Assembly (NCBI GenBank): GCA_025450315.1
Contig: JANWHQ010000031.1
Span: forward strand, 1 to 64,000
From: Caulobacteraceae bacterium
GTDB lineage: Bacteria; Pseudomonadota; Alphaproteobacteria; Caulobacterales; Caulobacteraceae
Length of the DNA: 64,000 nt
Direction: 5' to 3'
Shown piece by piece: positions 8,580-17,175 of this stretch. The notes below the pieces were generated by a model, which had not been told where the DNA came from, searched no databases, and saw only the letters and a list, made by a program, of their open reading frames with translations. How positions within the stretch are numbered: the first letter of the stretch is position 1; the number at the start of each line of letters is the position of its first letter. The translations under genes were made by a program, and so were the position numbers.

Positions 8580-10511
8580 TCAAGCGTCCGGCGGCGCAGG
8601 ATCGGCGGGCGCTCGCCGGCGGCCGGATCCGTCCACAATCTCCATGGGAAGCGCCGGGGCCGTCCAGGCCGCCAGGTCCAGCTCCCAGACGCTGCGGCCG
8701 GAAGGGTCTGCACCGGTCTGCGCAAACCCGAGCTTTCGATAATGGTCCGCCACCATGCCGTTCTTGGCCGTGGGAACGTAGGTCCCGATCAGCCTTGCCG
8801 CCCCCGCCCCGCGCGCTGCGGCGACGACGGTCGCCAGCATCGCCTCTTCCACCCTGCGGCCGAGCACGCGGCAGCTCATGAGCCAGGTGTCGATGTCCCA
8901 GGCCGACGCCGTTTCGCCGAGATCCCGGCAGATCACGACCCCGATCATGCCCAGGTCCCCAAAGCGATCGCTCAGGCGCGCCTGCAGCGAGAAGACGGCG
9001 CTGTCCGCCTCCATCGCGGCGATCTCCGCCTCGGTGTACCGACGCGTCGTCAGGTTGAACTGGTTGGTCTTGTTGATCAGCTGGGTGACCCGCTGGCGAC
9101 CGTTGGCGTCGAAGGACGAGAACCGGATCTGCATCAGCAGCGAGGCGAGATAGTCGCCGAGGTCGCGGGACTGGGCCATCACCTCGGCGCGCTGCGCGTC
9201 CTTGGCGTAGGATTCGGCTCTGAGCCGGTCCTCCGCGGAAAAGGACACCGCCTCGAAATAGCCGGCGGCGCTGAGGTGCGAGGCGTAGAGGCCAGGGTCC
9301 TGCGGCAGCTCCGGCACCGCGACCTCCGGGAGCGCCGCGCGCACCTGGGCGCGCTCGGCGGGGTTGTCATCGAGCAGGACCAGCGCGTCCAGCCCGATGT
9401 TCAGCGCCTTGGCGATGGCCTCGAGATTGCTCGGCTTGTCCAGCCAGTTCGCCTGGAAGGCGGAGATGTGGGTCTCCCTGAGGATCATCTCCGGATGCTC
9501 GCGAAACGCGGCGCGCGCGACGGCGTCGTCGTTCTTGGAGCACACCGCCAGCATGACGCCGCGGTCCCGCAGATCGGCGGCCGCCCGCTGGACGGCCAGG
9601 AAGGCCTCTCCCTTGGCGTCGCCCTGTCCGAGCTGGATGCCGGCGAGCCCGTCGTCGCCGATGACCCCGCCCCAGATGGTGTTGTCGAGGTCGAGCACCA
9701 GGCACTTGCGGGCCTTGCCCCGGATCGCCCCGATCAGCCGCCCGAGCATGTCCGCGTAGAGGCCGAAAGCCTCGGCCGCGAAGGGAAGCTTGTAGGCGGC
9801 CCATCTGACCGGATCGAACCAATGATCCGTCCCCACGCGCTCGGCCAGGGCCGCAACGTCCAACAGGTAGCTTCCGGTCTGCTCGGCCAGCTCCACGATC
9901 CGGCTGTTGGCCTCCTCGCACATGGCCCGGACCGTTCCGCGCACGCGCCGGTCGTAGTTGCCGAACAGGGTCGCGGCAGGGACGGGGATCGTCTGCAGGA
10001 TCGCTGGCGCGCCGCACGAAGCGCGCAGGGCCTCGACGACCGAGCCGAGCCGCCCGAGGGCGGCCGCGACGCGCTCGCCGGCGGGCTCTTCGAGCGCCGG
10101 CCGGTCGAGATCGAGCCAGCGGTGGTCGACGGCCAGCAGCACCGCATCGGGGCCGGCGGCGTTGATTTCGGAGGACGGATCGAGCGCCTGCTGCATGACC
10201 TGGTCGTAGGGCGCCGTCACCAGCTCCACAGCGACTCCGTGCCTCGCCGCCGAGGCTGGAATGAAGTCGTTCAAGAGGTCGAAGGTCGCGTTGGAGAGGA
10301 CGCCGAGCCGGAAGGGCGCCAGCGGATGGAGGCCGCCGCCGTCCCTGAGCCGCCGCTGGATGACGCGTGACAGCGCCGCCGCCTGACGGGCCGAGAGCCT
10401 CGCGCCGGCGAGGGCCTGCACCCCGCGACCGGCGGACGCAACGGCCTGCAGAGCCCGACAACGCTCGATGAAATCGTCGGGCGCCGCCGGGAGCCAAGGC
10501 AGCTCGATCAT
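8580..10511 (-). CDS. FkbH-like HAD-IIIC phosphatase/acyltransferase
   Basis: A 643-residue FkbH-type protein. An N-terminal ~260-residue region of SGNH-like/FkbH-N type (FRLGVLSNATFDLL) precedes a HAD domain whose nucleophile motif is VLDLDNTIWGGVIGDDG around residue 272, with CSKND and LDDNPAERA as later HAD motifs. A GNAT-like C-terminus follows (FGDLGMIGVVI, SCRVLGRRVEEA). Known FkbH proteins dephosphorylate 1,3-bisphosphoglycerate and load the glyceryl group onto an ACP thiol. The gene is 14 bases downstream of ACP 2, its likely partner. A glyceryl- or lactyl-like unit on ACP, later moved to a sugar, is the simplest reading. Start ATG at 10511; the longer frame upstream is antisense-type sequence over the ACP. 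Confidence 0.88.
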   Translation of the reverse strand: MIELPWLPAAPDDFIERCRALQAVASAGRGVQALAGARLSARQAAALSRVIQRRLRDGGGLHPLAPFRLGVLSNATFDLLNDFIPASAARHGVAVELVTAPYDQVMQQALDPSSEINAAGPDAVLLAVDHRWLDLDRPALEEPAGERVAAALGRLGSVVEALRASCGAPAILQTIPVPAATLFGNYDRRVRGTVRAMCEEANSRIVELAEQTGSYLLDVAALAERVGTDHWFDPVRWAAYKLPFAAEAFGLYADMLGRLIGAIRGKARKCLVLDLDNTIWGGVIGDDGLAGIQLGQGDAKGEAFLAVQRAAADLRDRGVMLAVCSKNDDAVARAAFREHPEMILRETHISAFQANWLDKPSNLEAIAKALNIGLDALVLLDDNPAERAQVRAALPEVAVPELPQDPGLYASHLSAAGYFEAVSFSAEDRLRAESYAKDAQRAEVMAQSRDLGDYLASLLMQIRFSSFDANGRQRVTQLINKTNQFNLTTRRYTEAEIAAMEADSAVFSLQARLSDRFGDLGMIGVVICRDLGETASAWDIDTWLMSCRVLGRRVEEAMLATVVAAARGAGAARLIGTYVPTAKNGMVADHYRKLGFAQTGADPSGRSVWELDLAAWTAPALPMEIVDGSGRRRAPADPAPPDA

Positions 10512-10525
10512 CGAACCCGCCACGG

Positions 10526-10792
10526 CTAGGGCGCGACTTCGGCCAGCTTCGCCTGCACCAGGTCGAGCAACTGGCCGACATTCTCGATGCCGCCGACCTC
10601 CCTGGTGGAGAATTGGAAGCCCAGCTCCTCCTCGATGGCCACGAGGAATCTGACGTGGTTGATGCTGTCCCAGTCTTCCACATCGTCCGCGACGGTCGTC
10701 TCGGTGATTTGCAGATCGTCGATCTCGAGGATCTCGCGGAGGATCTCGTTGAGTTTGTTCAGTAAGGCGGTGCGGTCCAAGCGGTTCTCCAC
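10526..10792 (-). CDS. Acyl carrier protein 2 (partner of FkbH)
   Basis: An 88-residue carrier protein with DWDSINHV and Ser43 as phosphopantetheine site. It lies 14 bases upstream of the fkbH-like gene and 42 bases downstream of the methyltransferase gene on the minus strand. It is a close paralogue of ACP 1 at 8229-8474 (most positions after residue 30 are the same or similar). The pairing with FkbH matches glyceryl-ACP systems of polyketide clusters, but no polyketide synthase is present here. Confidence 0.92.
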   Translation of the reverse strand: MENRLDRTALLNKLNEILREILEIDDLQITETTVADDVEDWDSINHVRFLVAIEEELGFQFSTREVGGIENVGQLLDLVQAKLAEVAP

Positions 10793-10834
10793 GGTTGGGG
10801 CCGGGCGGGTGGCCGCGCCGGCAGGGCGGCGGCC

Positions 10835-11776
10835 TCAGCCGCGCCTGAGGCCGGTCACGACGCACGAGATCGCCAGTTTGCGCCGCGTGGCCTTTTCGAT
10901 CGTCGTCCCGGTCATCGGAAACGCCGTTGCATGTTCGACCTCCAAGCCGGCGGCCTTGACCAGCTCGCAGGCGTGGTCGGCCGAGTCCACGAGGAAGAGA
11001 TGGTCCGGGGCGGGGCTGTTGGCCGGCACGTTGACCCAAACCCTGCCGCCGGGCTTCAGCCAGCCCTTGATCGCCTCCAGGGCCCGAACGGGCTGCTCGA
11101 GATGCTCCAGGACCTCGCTGAGCACGATGCTGTCATAGAGCCGCGGCGGTTCTGCGCCCGAAGTGTCGAACAGGTCCTTCAGGACGAGATCGACCGGGCG
11201 GCGGACTCCCAGCACGTCCAACGCCGCCCGGGTGTTGGCGATACTGGTGGGTGACACGTCCCACGCGGTCACCGAGCCGATGCCGGGGCGCGACGCGGCG
11301 AGATAGAGCAGCAGCCCGTGGCCCGGCCCGATCTCGAGATGATCGGCGCCGGAGGCAAGCGAGGGCAGATATTCGCGCAGGTATTGATCCAGCGCCTGGG
11401 CATGGTTGGACCACATGACGCCCGAGAGCAGAAGCCCGTTCATGTAGCGCTCCATGAACGGTCCGTTGGCATAGACTTCCCGCGCCGCCTCCTCCAGCGT
11501 GCTGAGCCGATATCGCCCGTGGCGGCGGAAGTGGAGCTCTTCCGGAAGGACGATGGCCTCGCACAGGAATCGGTAGTCCTCGCAAAGGCCCTCGAGGCCG
11601 CCGTGGGCATGGAGCGCCAGGCGGAGGATCAGGCCGGCGATCTGATCGGAGGACCGCAGGACCTCCGGCGAACGGCCATCGATGCTCTTGCGCGCGAACA
11701 TCTCGTGTTCCGGCCATGCGCCGAGGATGGCGCTGACGATCTGGTCGAGATGGGGATAGTCGGCAAGGCCGTTCAT
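10835..11776 (-). CDS. SAM-dependent class I methyltransferase
   Basis: A 313-residue protein with a ~130-residue helical N-terminal region and a C-terminal class I methyltransferase fold. The SAM motif I is HLEIGPGHGLLLY (residues ~143-155), with VTAWDVSP as the acidic end of strand 2 and IVLSEVLEHLEQP as motif IV (methyltransf_11/12 type). The start ATG overlaps the stop of the VOC gene (ATGA). Its place before ACP 2 and FkbH suggests it methylates the ACP-bound acyl unit or the final sugar. The substrate is not readable. Confidence 0.85.
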   Translation of the reverse strand: MNGLADYPHLDQIVSAILGAWPEHEMFARKSIDGRSPEVLRSSDQIAGLILRLALHAHGGLEGLCEDYRFLCEAIVLPEELHFRRHGRYRLSTLEEAAREVYANGPFMERYMNGLLLSGVMWSNHAQALDQYLREYLPSLASGADHLEIGPGHGLLLYLAASRPGIGSVTAWDVSPTSIANTRAALDVLGVRRPVDLVLKDLFDTSGAEPPRLYDSIVLSEVLEHLEQPVRALEAIKGWLKPGGRVWVNVPANSPAPDHLFLVDSADHACELVKAAGLEVEHATAFPMTGTTIEKATRRKLAISCVVTGLRRG

Positions 11777-12216
11777 GACGCAGCGGCGTAGATGTGCTCG
11801 TGATCCCACGCCTCGATCATCTCGACGACAAGCCGGGACGGGCTCACAAAGAACTGTATGGGACGTCCGCCATAAGCCACCGCGGGCCTGGGCTCGGAGG
11901 TGCGCGACCAGCCCGCAGCCCGCAATCGGGCCCCGGCCGCCTGGAGGTCGGGAACGCGGTAGGCGACATGGTTCAGGATCGCCTTGCCCGTCTTCAGCGC
12001 GGCATAGACCGGGCTCTGCTCGTCGAGCGGCTCGAGGATCTCGAAGCAGACGCCGGCGGGATCCAACCCGAATTGGAGGCGAACGCCGTTCACCGGATCG
12101 GAAATCTCCTCCGTCCACCGGCTGACGCCCAGGCCGCCAGCGATGTGCCGGCGCCCCACCTCCAGGCGCCTGACCACGACGCCGAGATGGTCGAAGCGAA
12201 GCTCGTTTACCACCAT
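11773..12216 (-). CDS. VOC (glyoxalase/methylmalonyl-CoA epimerase-like) protein
   Basis: A 147-residue vicinal oxygen chelate protein of the methylmalonyl-CoA epimerase/glyoxalase type. Two beta-alpha-beta-beta-beta modules are visible, with metal ligands at expected positions: FDHLGV (His), RLQFG (Gln), LNHVAY (His) and VVEMIE (Glu). Such proteins epimerise or isomerise small acyl thioesters. Being first in the operon VOC-methyltransferase-ACP-FkbH, it may act on the ACP-bound acyl unit. Start chosen at the only local ATG (12216); an upstream non-ATG extension looks non-coding. Confidence 0.8.
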   Translation of the reverse strand: MVVNELRFDHLGVVVRRLEVGRRHIAGGLGVSRWTEEISDPVNGVRLQFGLDPAGVCFEILEPLDEQSPVYAALKTGKAILNHVAYRVPDLQAAGARLRAAGWSRTSEPRPAVAYGGRPIQFFVSPSRLVVEMIEAWDHEHIYAAAS

Positions 12217-12533
12217 GACGCCTTGCGCTCGGCCGCCCCCGCTGAGCCTCTTCCCTTTTGCGCCCGACGAGGCGACGGGAAAGGCCGCCACGCCGTTACA
12301 ACTGCTCGATGCAGGCGCGTCAAGCACGGCGCCGTCGAGGCCGCCCCGGCGGGGCGGTTGTGGTCGTGTTCTCGTCCACCGTCAGGGGTCGGGGCGTGAT
12401 GCAACCTCGCCGTCCTGGATGCGGGCCAGCTTCAGCCGACGCCATCCTGAAGCGGCGGCCGGCGCCTGCGCTGTTCAAGTCCTTGAACCTGGGGAATAGT
12501 GCCGGCGTTCCTCACGCCTTCGGAAGGGGCCCC
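12217..12533. other. Divergent intergenic region, 317 bases
   Basis: This gap separates the VOC operon (minus) from a small secreted-protein gene (plus). No credible coding frame was found. It contains the perfect 16-base palindrome at 12473-12488 noted separately. Confidence 0.6.
12473..12488. promoter_or_regulatory. Palindrome, possible operator
   Basis: GTTCAAG-TC-CTTGAAC is a perfect inverted repeat with 7-base arms and a 2-base centre, 45 bases before the ATG at 12534. The size suits a dimeric regulator site, but no regulator gene is adjacent. Confidence 0.3.
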
Positions 12534-12893
12534 ATGAAGCCGATCCTCCTGGCCGCCGCCCTGCTGCTGGCGCCCGGCCTCGCCCTGGCGCAGGACCTGT
12601 CCGGAGCCTGGACCGTCTCCTCCAGCGTCGGGGCCACGCCGATCACTGTCAGCTGCACCCTGGTCCAACAGGGCGACGCCCTGTCCGGATCCTGCGCGCC
12701 CGCCGGGGGCGAACCGACGGCGTTCAGCGGGGGCGCCGTGAAGGGGACGCACGCCAGCTGGGGTTACGACGTCGCCTTTCGCGGACAGCCCTCGCATGTG
12801 GGATTCGACGCCGAGGTCAGCTCGAACACGTCCATGAAGGGCATGCTGACGCTTGGGACGAGGCCTTCGCCCTTCACCGCGGTGAAGCAGTAG
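12534..12893 (+). CDS. Small exported protein of unknown function
   Basis: A 119-residue protein with a clear signal peptide: MKPILLAAALLLAPGLALAQ, with cleavage probably after ALA. The mature part starts DLSGAWTVSS, and is rich in beta-forming and small residues. It resembles short periplasmic lipocalin-like or 'LSGAW' domains, where a first strand contains GxW. Two cysteines (C after VS and C after SGS) could form a disulfide. The upstream GGAAGGGGCCCC acts as Shine-Dalgarno region. Function unknown; not obviously linked to the glycan genes. Confidence 0.8.
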   Translation: MKPILLAAALLLAPGLALAQDLSGAWTVSSSVGATPITVSCTLVQQGDALSGSCAPAGGEPTAFSGGAVKGTHASWGYDVAFRGQPSHVGFDAEVSSNTSMKGMLTLGTRPSPFTAVKQ

Positions 12894-12914
12894 GCGGATT
12901 TCGACCGGTCCAGG

Positions 12915-14804
12915 ATGCCGAGCGCCAGTCTCATCGAGCCTCCCCCGACCGACCTTGCGGCCGCCGCCGGATCCCTGGACGCCGAGCTGAGCCGCCTCAA
13001 AGCGCTCGGCGAGAACGATCCCCTGGCGGGCGCCACCGCCTGCAAGGCGGCGCTGAGGACCTGGCCGCGCTCCGCCGAGCTGTGGTCGCTCCGCGGTCTG
13101 CTGTTCGTCCAGGCCGGGCTGCGCGCCAAGGCCGAGGTGACCCTGGCCGTGGCGCTGGAGCTGGCGCCGGGCGATGTGGCGGCGCGCCTGGCGCTGGCGA
13201 GGCTATGGCTCGAGCGGGGGCGGCCGGCCGCGGCGCTGGAGCTGATCGAGGCGGCGCCCCCTCGGCCGAAAACCCAGCGCAAGCTGCTCTATCGGGCGGC
13301 CCGGCTGGCCATCGAGATCGGCGACTTTCACGCCGCCATCGGCAGGCTGGAGCCTGCGCTGGGCGGGGCCCGGGAGCCGACCTTGAGGGCGCTGCTCGAT
13401 CAGGCGCAGCGCCTGCGGGCGGCCGACACGGCTGCCGGCCTGCGGGCGCAGGACAAGCGGGTCTATCTCACGGGCGTCGAGAAGCTGGTCATGGGAGAGC
13501 CGGCGGCGGCCGAGGCTCTGTTCGGCGCGGTCGTCGCCAGCTCGCCGAACTATGCGCCGGCCTGGGCCGGGCTGAAAGGCGCGCGGCTGGCCCAGGACCA
13601 GGCGGCAGAGATCGACGGCGCGCCCGGACCGATCCGACCGTTTCTGGAGCGCAGGTTCAGTGCTCGCGGCCTGATTTTCGATCCCCGGGAGGTCGTGCCC
13701 GAACGGCCCCGCGCGGAGGCGCTGACCGAGGTGTTCGCTCCGGATGCGCTGAGCCACACGCCGGATTCCTGGCTGCGTCTGGATCCGGTCGGCGAGCCGA
13801 TGACGCTCGGGCCGACCATCACGCTCGGCGGTCCGGGCGACGAGATGCGGCTGCCGTTCGCGGCCAGCGAAACCTTCGTGGCCGGTCTGGACCAGCCCGC
13901 GCTGTTGGGCCGCGGCATCGCCATCGACCGGACGGGCGCGCGGATCGCCGAGCTCGCCGGCCATCACGGGCCGGACAAGTCCTCGGCCTTCCAGGTCGGA
14001 CGCGCGATCGGCTTCGATCGGGCGGTTTTCCGCGACGGCGCCGCTCCGGTTCGTTTCGTCGACGAGCCGGCGTTCCTCATGGCGGGTCCCAGCGACGGCG
14101 CCTTCGGGGACTGGATGACCAATTTCCTGCCCCGTCTCAGCCTGGCGAGGCGCGCCGGCGTGGATGCGCGTCTCGTGATCCGCTCGGCCAGCCAGCCGTT
14201 CGTGCGCCAGACCCTGGCGTTTCTGGGCGTCGGTCCGGACCGGATCCTGGAACACGACCCCGCCGGCGTCACGCTGTTCCGGCGTCTCTACGTTCCGTCC
14301 TGGCCCATGCCGAACCGACGCCGGGCCATGGCGGGGCTGATGGCCGCCCTTGACGTCGCGGCCTCCGAGGCGAAAGGGCCGAGCCGCCTCTATCTGTCGC
14401 GCGAGCACATGGTCCCGCGGCCGCTGATCAACGAGGCCGAGGTGCGGGCGCGGTTCGAGGCCCACGGGTTCCACACGATCCATCCGGAGCGGCTGTCCCT
14501 TGCGGCTCTGCACGCGCTTCTGAGCGGCGCCGACCATGTGGCGGGCCCCTATGGCTCGGCCTTCCTCAACCTGGCCTTCTGCGCGCGCAAGCCGGCCTGC
14601 CTGGTCTGCGCGCCGGCCTACTACCTCGGCTTCCAGCGGGAGGTGACCTTGTGGCTCGGCGCCATGGGGGCTCCGTTCGGGCTGTTCCTCGGCGAGAACG
14701 ACGGCCAGCCGCCGCGCCGTGACGGCCCCTGGAGCGTGGACCTCGTCCGCCTCGAGGCGGCCATCAGCCGGTTCCTGCAATCACCTCCCGCAGCACCTCG
14801 ATGA
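12915..14804 (+). CDS. TPR-GT61 family glycosyltransferase
   Basis: A 629-residue protein with tetratricopeptide repeats over residues ~20-210 (for example AELWSLRGLLFVQAGLRAKA) and a C-terminal GT61 (DUF563) domain. The GT61 signatures are YLSREH at about residue 492, then INEAEV, FEAHGFHTIHPE, and GPYGSAFLNLAFC at about 544. GT61 enzymes transfer pentoses, GlcNAc and other sugars to glycans or proteins. The TPR part may recruit a protein acceptor. Its 3' end overlaps the end of the convergent aminotransferase gene by 41 bases. Confidence 0.85.
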   Translation: MPSASLIEPPPTDLAAAAGSLDAELSRLKALGENDPLAGATACKAALRTWPRSAELWSLRGLLFVQAGLRAKAEVTLAVALELAPGDVAARLALARLWLERGRPAAALELIEAAPPRPKTQRKLLYRAARLAIEIGDFHAAIGRLEPALGGAREPTLRALLDQAQRLRAADTAAGLRAQDKRVYLTGVEKLVMGEPAAAEALFGAVVASSPNYAPAWAGLKGARLAQDQAAEIDGAPGPIRPFLERRFSARGLIFDPREVVPERPRAEALTEVFAPDALSHTPDSWLRLDPVGEPMTLGPTITLGGPGDEMRLPFAASETFVAGLDQPALLGRGIAIDRTGARIAELAGHHGPDKSSAFQVGRAIGFDRAVFRDGAAPVRFVDEPAFLMAGPSDGAFGDWMTNFLPRLSLARRAGVDARLVIRSASQPFVRQTLAFLGVGPDRILEHDPAGVTLFRRLYVPSWPMPNRRRAMAGLMAALDVAASEAKGPSRLYLSREHMVPRPLINEAEVRARFEAHGFHTIHPERLSLAALHALLSGADHVAGPYGSAFLNLAFCARKPACLVCAPAYYLGFQREVTLWLGAMGAPFGLFLGENDGQPPRRDGPWSVDLVRLEAAISRFLQSPPAAPR

Positions 14805-15897
14805 CCCGCCCCACGTGCTCGTCTGGCAGCTCGGGATAGATCGGCAGGCTCAGGATCTCCCCGGCGAGCTGCTCGGTCACGGCCAGGCCCGAAGGCCCGA
14901 TCGCGATTCGATTCCGATAGGCCGGCTGCAGATGGACCGGCAGAGGATAGTGCAGGGCGGTGGCGACGCCCCGCTCGGAGAGCGCGGCTCGGGTGCGGTC
15001 GCGATCCGCCAGGCGCAGCACATACTGGTGGTACACATGGCGCTCGCCGAGCCCCTCGGCGGGAAGCCGCAGATCGAGTTCCGCCAGGCCTTCCGCATAG
15101 GCGCGGGCGATCGCGCGGCGCCGTTCGTTGGCCTCGCCCAGCCGTCTCAGCTTGATCCGCAGCACCGACGCCTGCAACTCGTCCAGGCGCGTGTTCATGC
15201 CGGGCTCGTCGCTGACGTAGCGTCGCCGCCAGCCGTACTCCCGCAGCGCACGGCAGCGTTCAGCCAGCGCATCGTCGTCGGTGACCAGCACGCCGGCGTC
15301 GCCGAGCGCCCCGAGGTTCTTGGTCGGATAGAGGCTGAAGGCGGCCAGGGCGCCGAAGCGGCCCGCCTTGCGCTGGCCCAGAGCAGCGCCGTGGGCCTGG
15401 GAGGCGTCCTCCAGCACCGCCGCGCCATGCCGCTCCGCGATGGCGGCGATCTCGCCCATGGCCGCCGGCCGCCCGTAGAGGTGCACCGGAATCACCGCCC
15501 TGATCGGCAGCGGCGGGCGGGCGAGCAGCGCCGCCAGGGCGGCCGGATCCATGTTGAAGCTGTCCGGCTGGACGTCCACGAGGACGGGCGCGGCGCCCGC
15601 CAGTTCGATGGCGGCGATGGTGGCCGTCGCCGTGTGGGAGGCGCTCGCCACGCCGTCGCCCGGTCCGATCCCGAGCGCCTTCAGCCCCAGCACGATGGCG
15701 TCGGTGCCGCTGGCCGTCCCGATCGCATGGCCGGCCCCCAGGAAGGCCGCGAACTCGCGCTCGAACGCCTCGACCTGCGGCCCCAGGATGTACGCGCCCT
15801 GGTCCAGCACCCCGGCGATCGCGGCGTCGATCTCGGCCTTCTGGGCGAGGTAGCCGGCCCGTGGGTCGGCCTGCCGGACCTGGGTCTGGTTCGTCAC
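14764..15897 (-). CDS. DegT/DnrJ/EryC1/StrS sugar aminotransferase (FdtB/QdtB-like)
   Basis: A 377-residue PLP enzyme that aminates a keto nucleotide sugar. Motifs: AIGTASGTDAIVLGL (phosphate-binding region), DASQAHGA, and SLYPTKNLGALGD with the PLP-linking lysine, then GMNTRLDELQAS. The last motifs are closest to FdtB/QdtB-type enzymes that make 3-amino-3,6-dideoxyhexoses. The GTG start at 15897 overlaps the stop of the epimerase gene (GTGA), coupling the two. Its end overlaps the convergent GT61 gene. The product is a nucleotide-linked amino sugar for the glycan. Confidence 0.9.
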   Translation of the reverse strand: MTNQTQVRQADPRAGYLAQKAEIDAAIAGVLDQGAYILGPQVEAFEREFAAFLGAGHAIGTASGTDAIVLGLKALGIGPGDGVASASHTATATIAAIELAGAAPVLVDVQPDSFNMDPAALAALLARPPLPIRAVIPVHLYGRPAAMGEIAAIAERHGAAVLEDASQAHGAALGQRKAGRFGALAAFSLYPTKNLGALGDAGVLVTDDDALAERCRALREYGWRRRYVSDEPGMNTRLDELQASVLRIKLRRLGEANERRRAIARAYAEGLAELDLRLPAEGLGERHVYHQYVLRLADRDRTRAALSERGVATALHYPLPVHLQPAYRNRIAIGPSGLAVTEQLAGEILSLPIYPELPDEHVGRVIEVLREVIAGTG

Positions 15898-16880
15898 AGG
15901 TAGGCCTCGAGTTTGGGCCGGTAGAATTCGAGCGTGCGCTGCAGGCCATCGGCCAAGGCCGTCCGGGGCAACCATCCGGTCAGGCGGCGGAACAGGCCGT
16001 CGTCGGCGTAATAGTCGCCGATGTCGATCCGCTTGCGCTCGGACGGGAATTCGCAGACCTCGAAGCGGGCGTCCGCCAGCCGGGCCAGCAGCCGCGCGGT
16101 TTCTCCCAGGCTGATCCTCTGCGGCAGCCCCGAAAGGTTATAGGCGCCGCCTTCCACCTCGGGACGGGCGGCGGCCAGCAGCAGCGCCTCCACCACGTCC
16201 TCGACATAGGAGAAGTCGCGCAGCTGGTCCCCGCCCCAGACCTCGAAAGGCCGACCCTGCAGGGCGTCCCGGATCCAGACGCCAAGGAAGGTCTGGCGAG
16301 CGTCCTTGATCCGCATGCGCGGCCCGTAGGTGTTGGTCAGGCGCAGGGCCACGGACTTCAGGCCGTAAACCCTCGAATATAGCAGGTGATAGGTCTCGGC
16401 GGCCAGCTTGTGCACGCCGTTGATGTCGACCGGCCGCAGGGGGTGGATTTCGTCGACCGGCAGATAGTCCGGCCGGCCGTAGATCTGGCGGGTGGAGGCG
16501 AACACCACCTTGGCGTCCGGCGCATGGGCGCGGCAGGCTTCCAGCAGGCTGAGCTGGGCCCTGCAGTTGAGTTCCAGGTCGGTCTGGGGGTCGCGCATGG
16601 AGTCCAGGTGGCTGGTCTGGCCGGCGAGGTTGAACACCAGCGCCTGGCCCGGAACCACGCGGGCCAGGAGATCGCCATCGCGCAGGTCCCCGATCTGGAC
16701 ATCGACCCGCGCTTCCAGGCCCTCGATGTTGCAGCGAAGGCCGCCCTGATGCGGCTCAAGCGAATCGAGCAGGGTCACGCGGGCGCCAAGGCCGACCAGC
16801 CGCCGGGCCAGGTTGGAGCCGATGAAGCCCAGGCCGCCGGCGACCAGCACGGGCGCCTCCGACAGGTCGAAATTCGCCAT
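15894..16880 (-). CDS. NAD-dependent epimerase/dehydratase, extended SDR, with Asn in place of catalytic Tyr
   Basis: A 328-residue extended short-chain dehydrogenase. The NAD-binding glycine motif is VAGGLGFIGSN (residues ~14-22), with NLAGQTSH and SSTRQIYG-like strand 5 (FASTRQIYG) following. The catalytic YxxxK element reads NGVHK within DINGVHKLAAE: lysine is kept but tyrosine is asparagine. Downstream RLTNTYGPRM and QLRDFSYVED are typical of nucleotide-sugar epimerases. Homologous 'ING.NK' forms are known to me from surface-glycan clusters, so this is likely a subfamily rather than a dead enzyme. It probably provides the keto sugar for the overlapping aminotransferase gene. Confidence 0.85.
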   Translation of the reverse strand: MANFDLSEAPVLVAGGLGFIGSNLARRLVGLGARVTLLDSLEPHQGGLRCNIEGLEARVDVQIGDLRDGDLLARVVPGQALVFNLAGQTSHLDSMRDPQTDLELNCRAQLSLLEACRAHAPDAKVVFASTRQIYGRPDYLPVDEIHPLRPVDINGVHKLAAETYHLLYSRVYGLKSVALRLTNTYGPRMRIKDARQTFLGVWIRDALQGRPFEVWGGDQLRDFSYVEDVVEALLLAAARPEVEGGAYNLSGLPQRISLGETARLLARLADARFEVCEFPSERKRIDIGDYYADDGLFRRLTGWLPRTALADGLQRTLEFYRPKLEAYL

Positions 16881-17077
16881 CGGCTAGCGGCCGCACACCG
16901 GCCGGCGACACGGCCCGACCATTGATTTCCCCCACACGGGCGAAGGCTTGGACGAGCCGACGGCAAAGATCAATGCGGCAAGAAATCGGGCGCCGCGGGC
17001 GGCGGCCGGAACGATCGTTTCGCCTCGCCGACGGCTTGGCCGCGGCCGGGCCGACGAAGTCACCTAAGCTGTTGTAA

Positions 17078-17092
17078 TTAAACTATCATTAG
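17078..17092 (+). promoter_or_regulatory. CtrA-like box (TTAA-N7-TTAG)
   Basis: TTAA at 17078-17081 and TTAG at 17089-17092 with a 7-base spacer match seven of eight positions of the CtrA consensus. The site sits in an unusually AT-rich island (17070-17103), 83 bases before the secreted-protein gene at 17176. Confidence 0.4.
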
Positions 17093-17175
17093 CGATAGCA
17101 ATGTTCGCGCCCCGCAACTATCGGACGTGTCGGGGGTTTATGGGGTGTCAGGTCGGGGCCTGAACAGAGGCCGAC

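Noticed and set aside
8580-11039. An N-terminal extension of FkbH to 819 residues
   Set aside because: The extra part overlaps ACP 2 and the methyltransferase in another frame and reads as arginine/proline-rich noise; the FkbH start at 10511 is sufficient.
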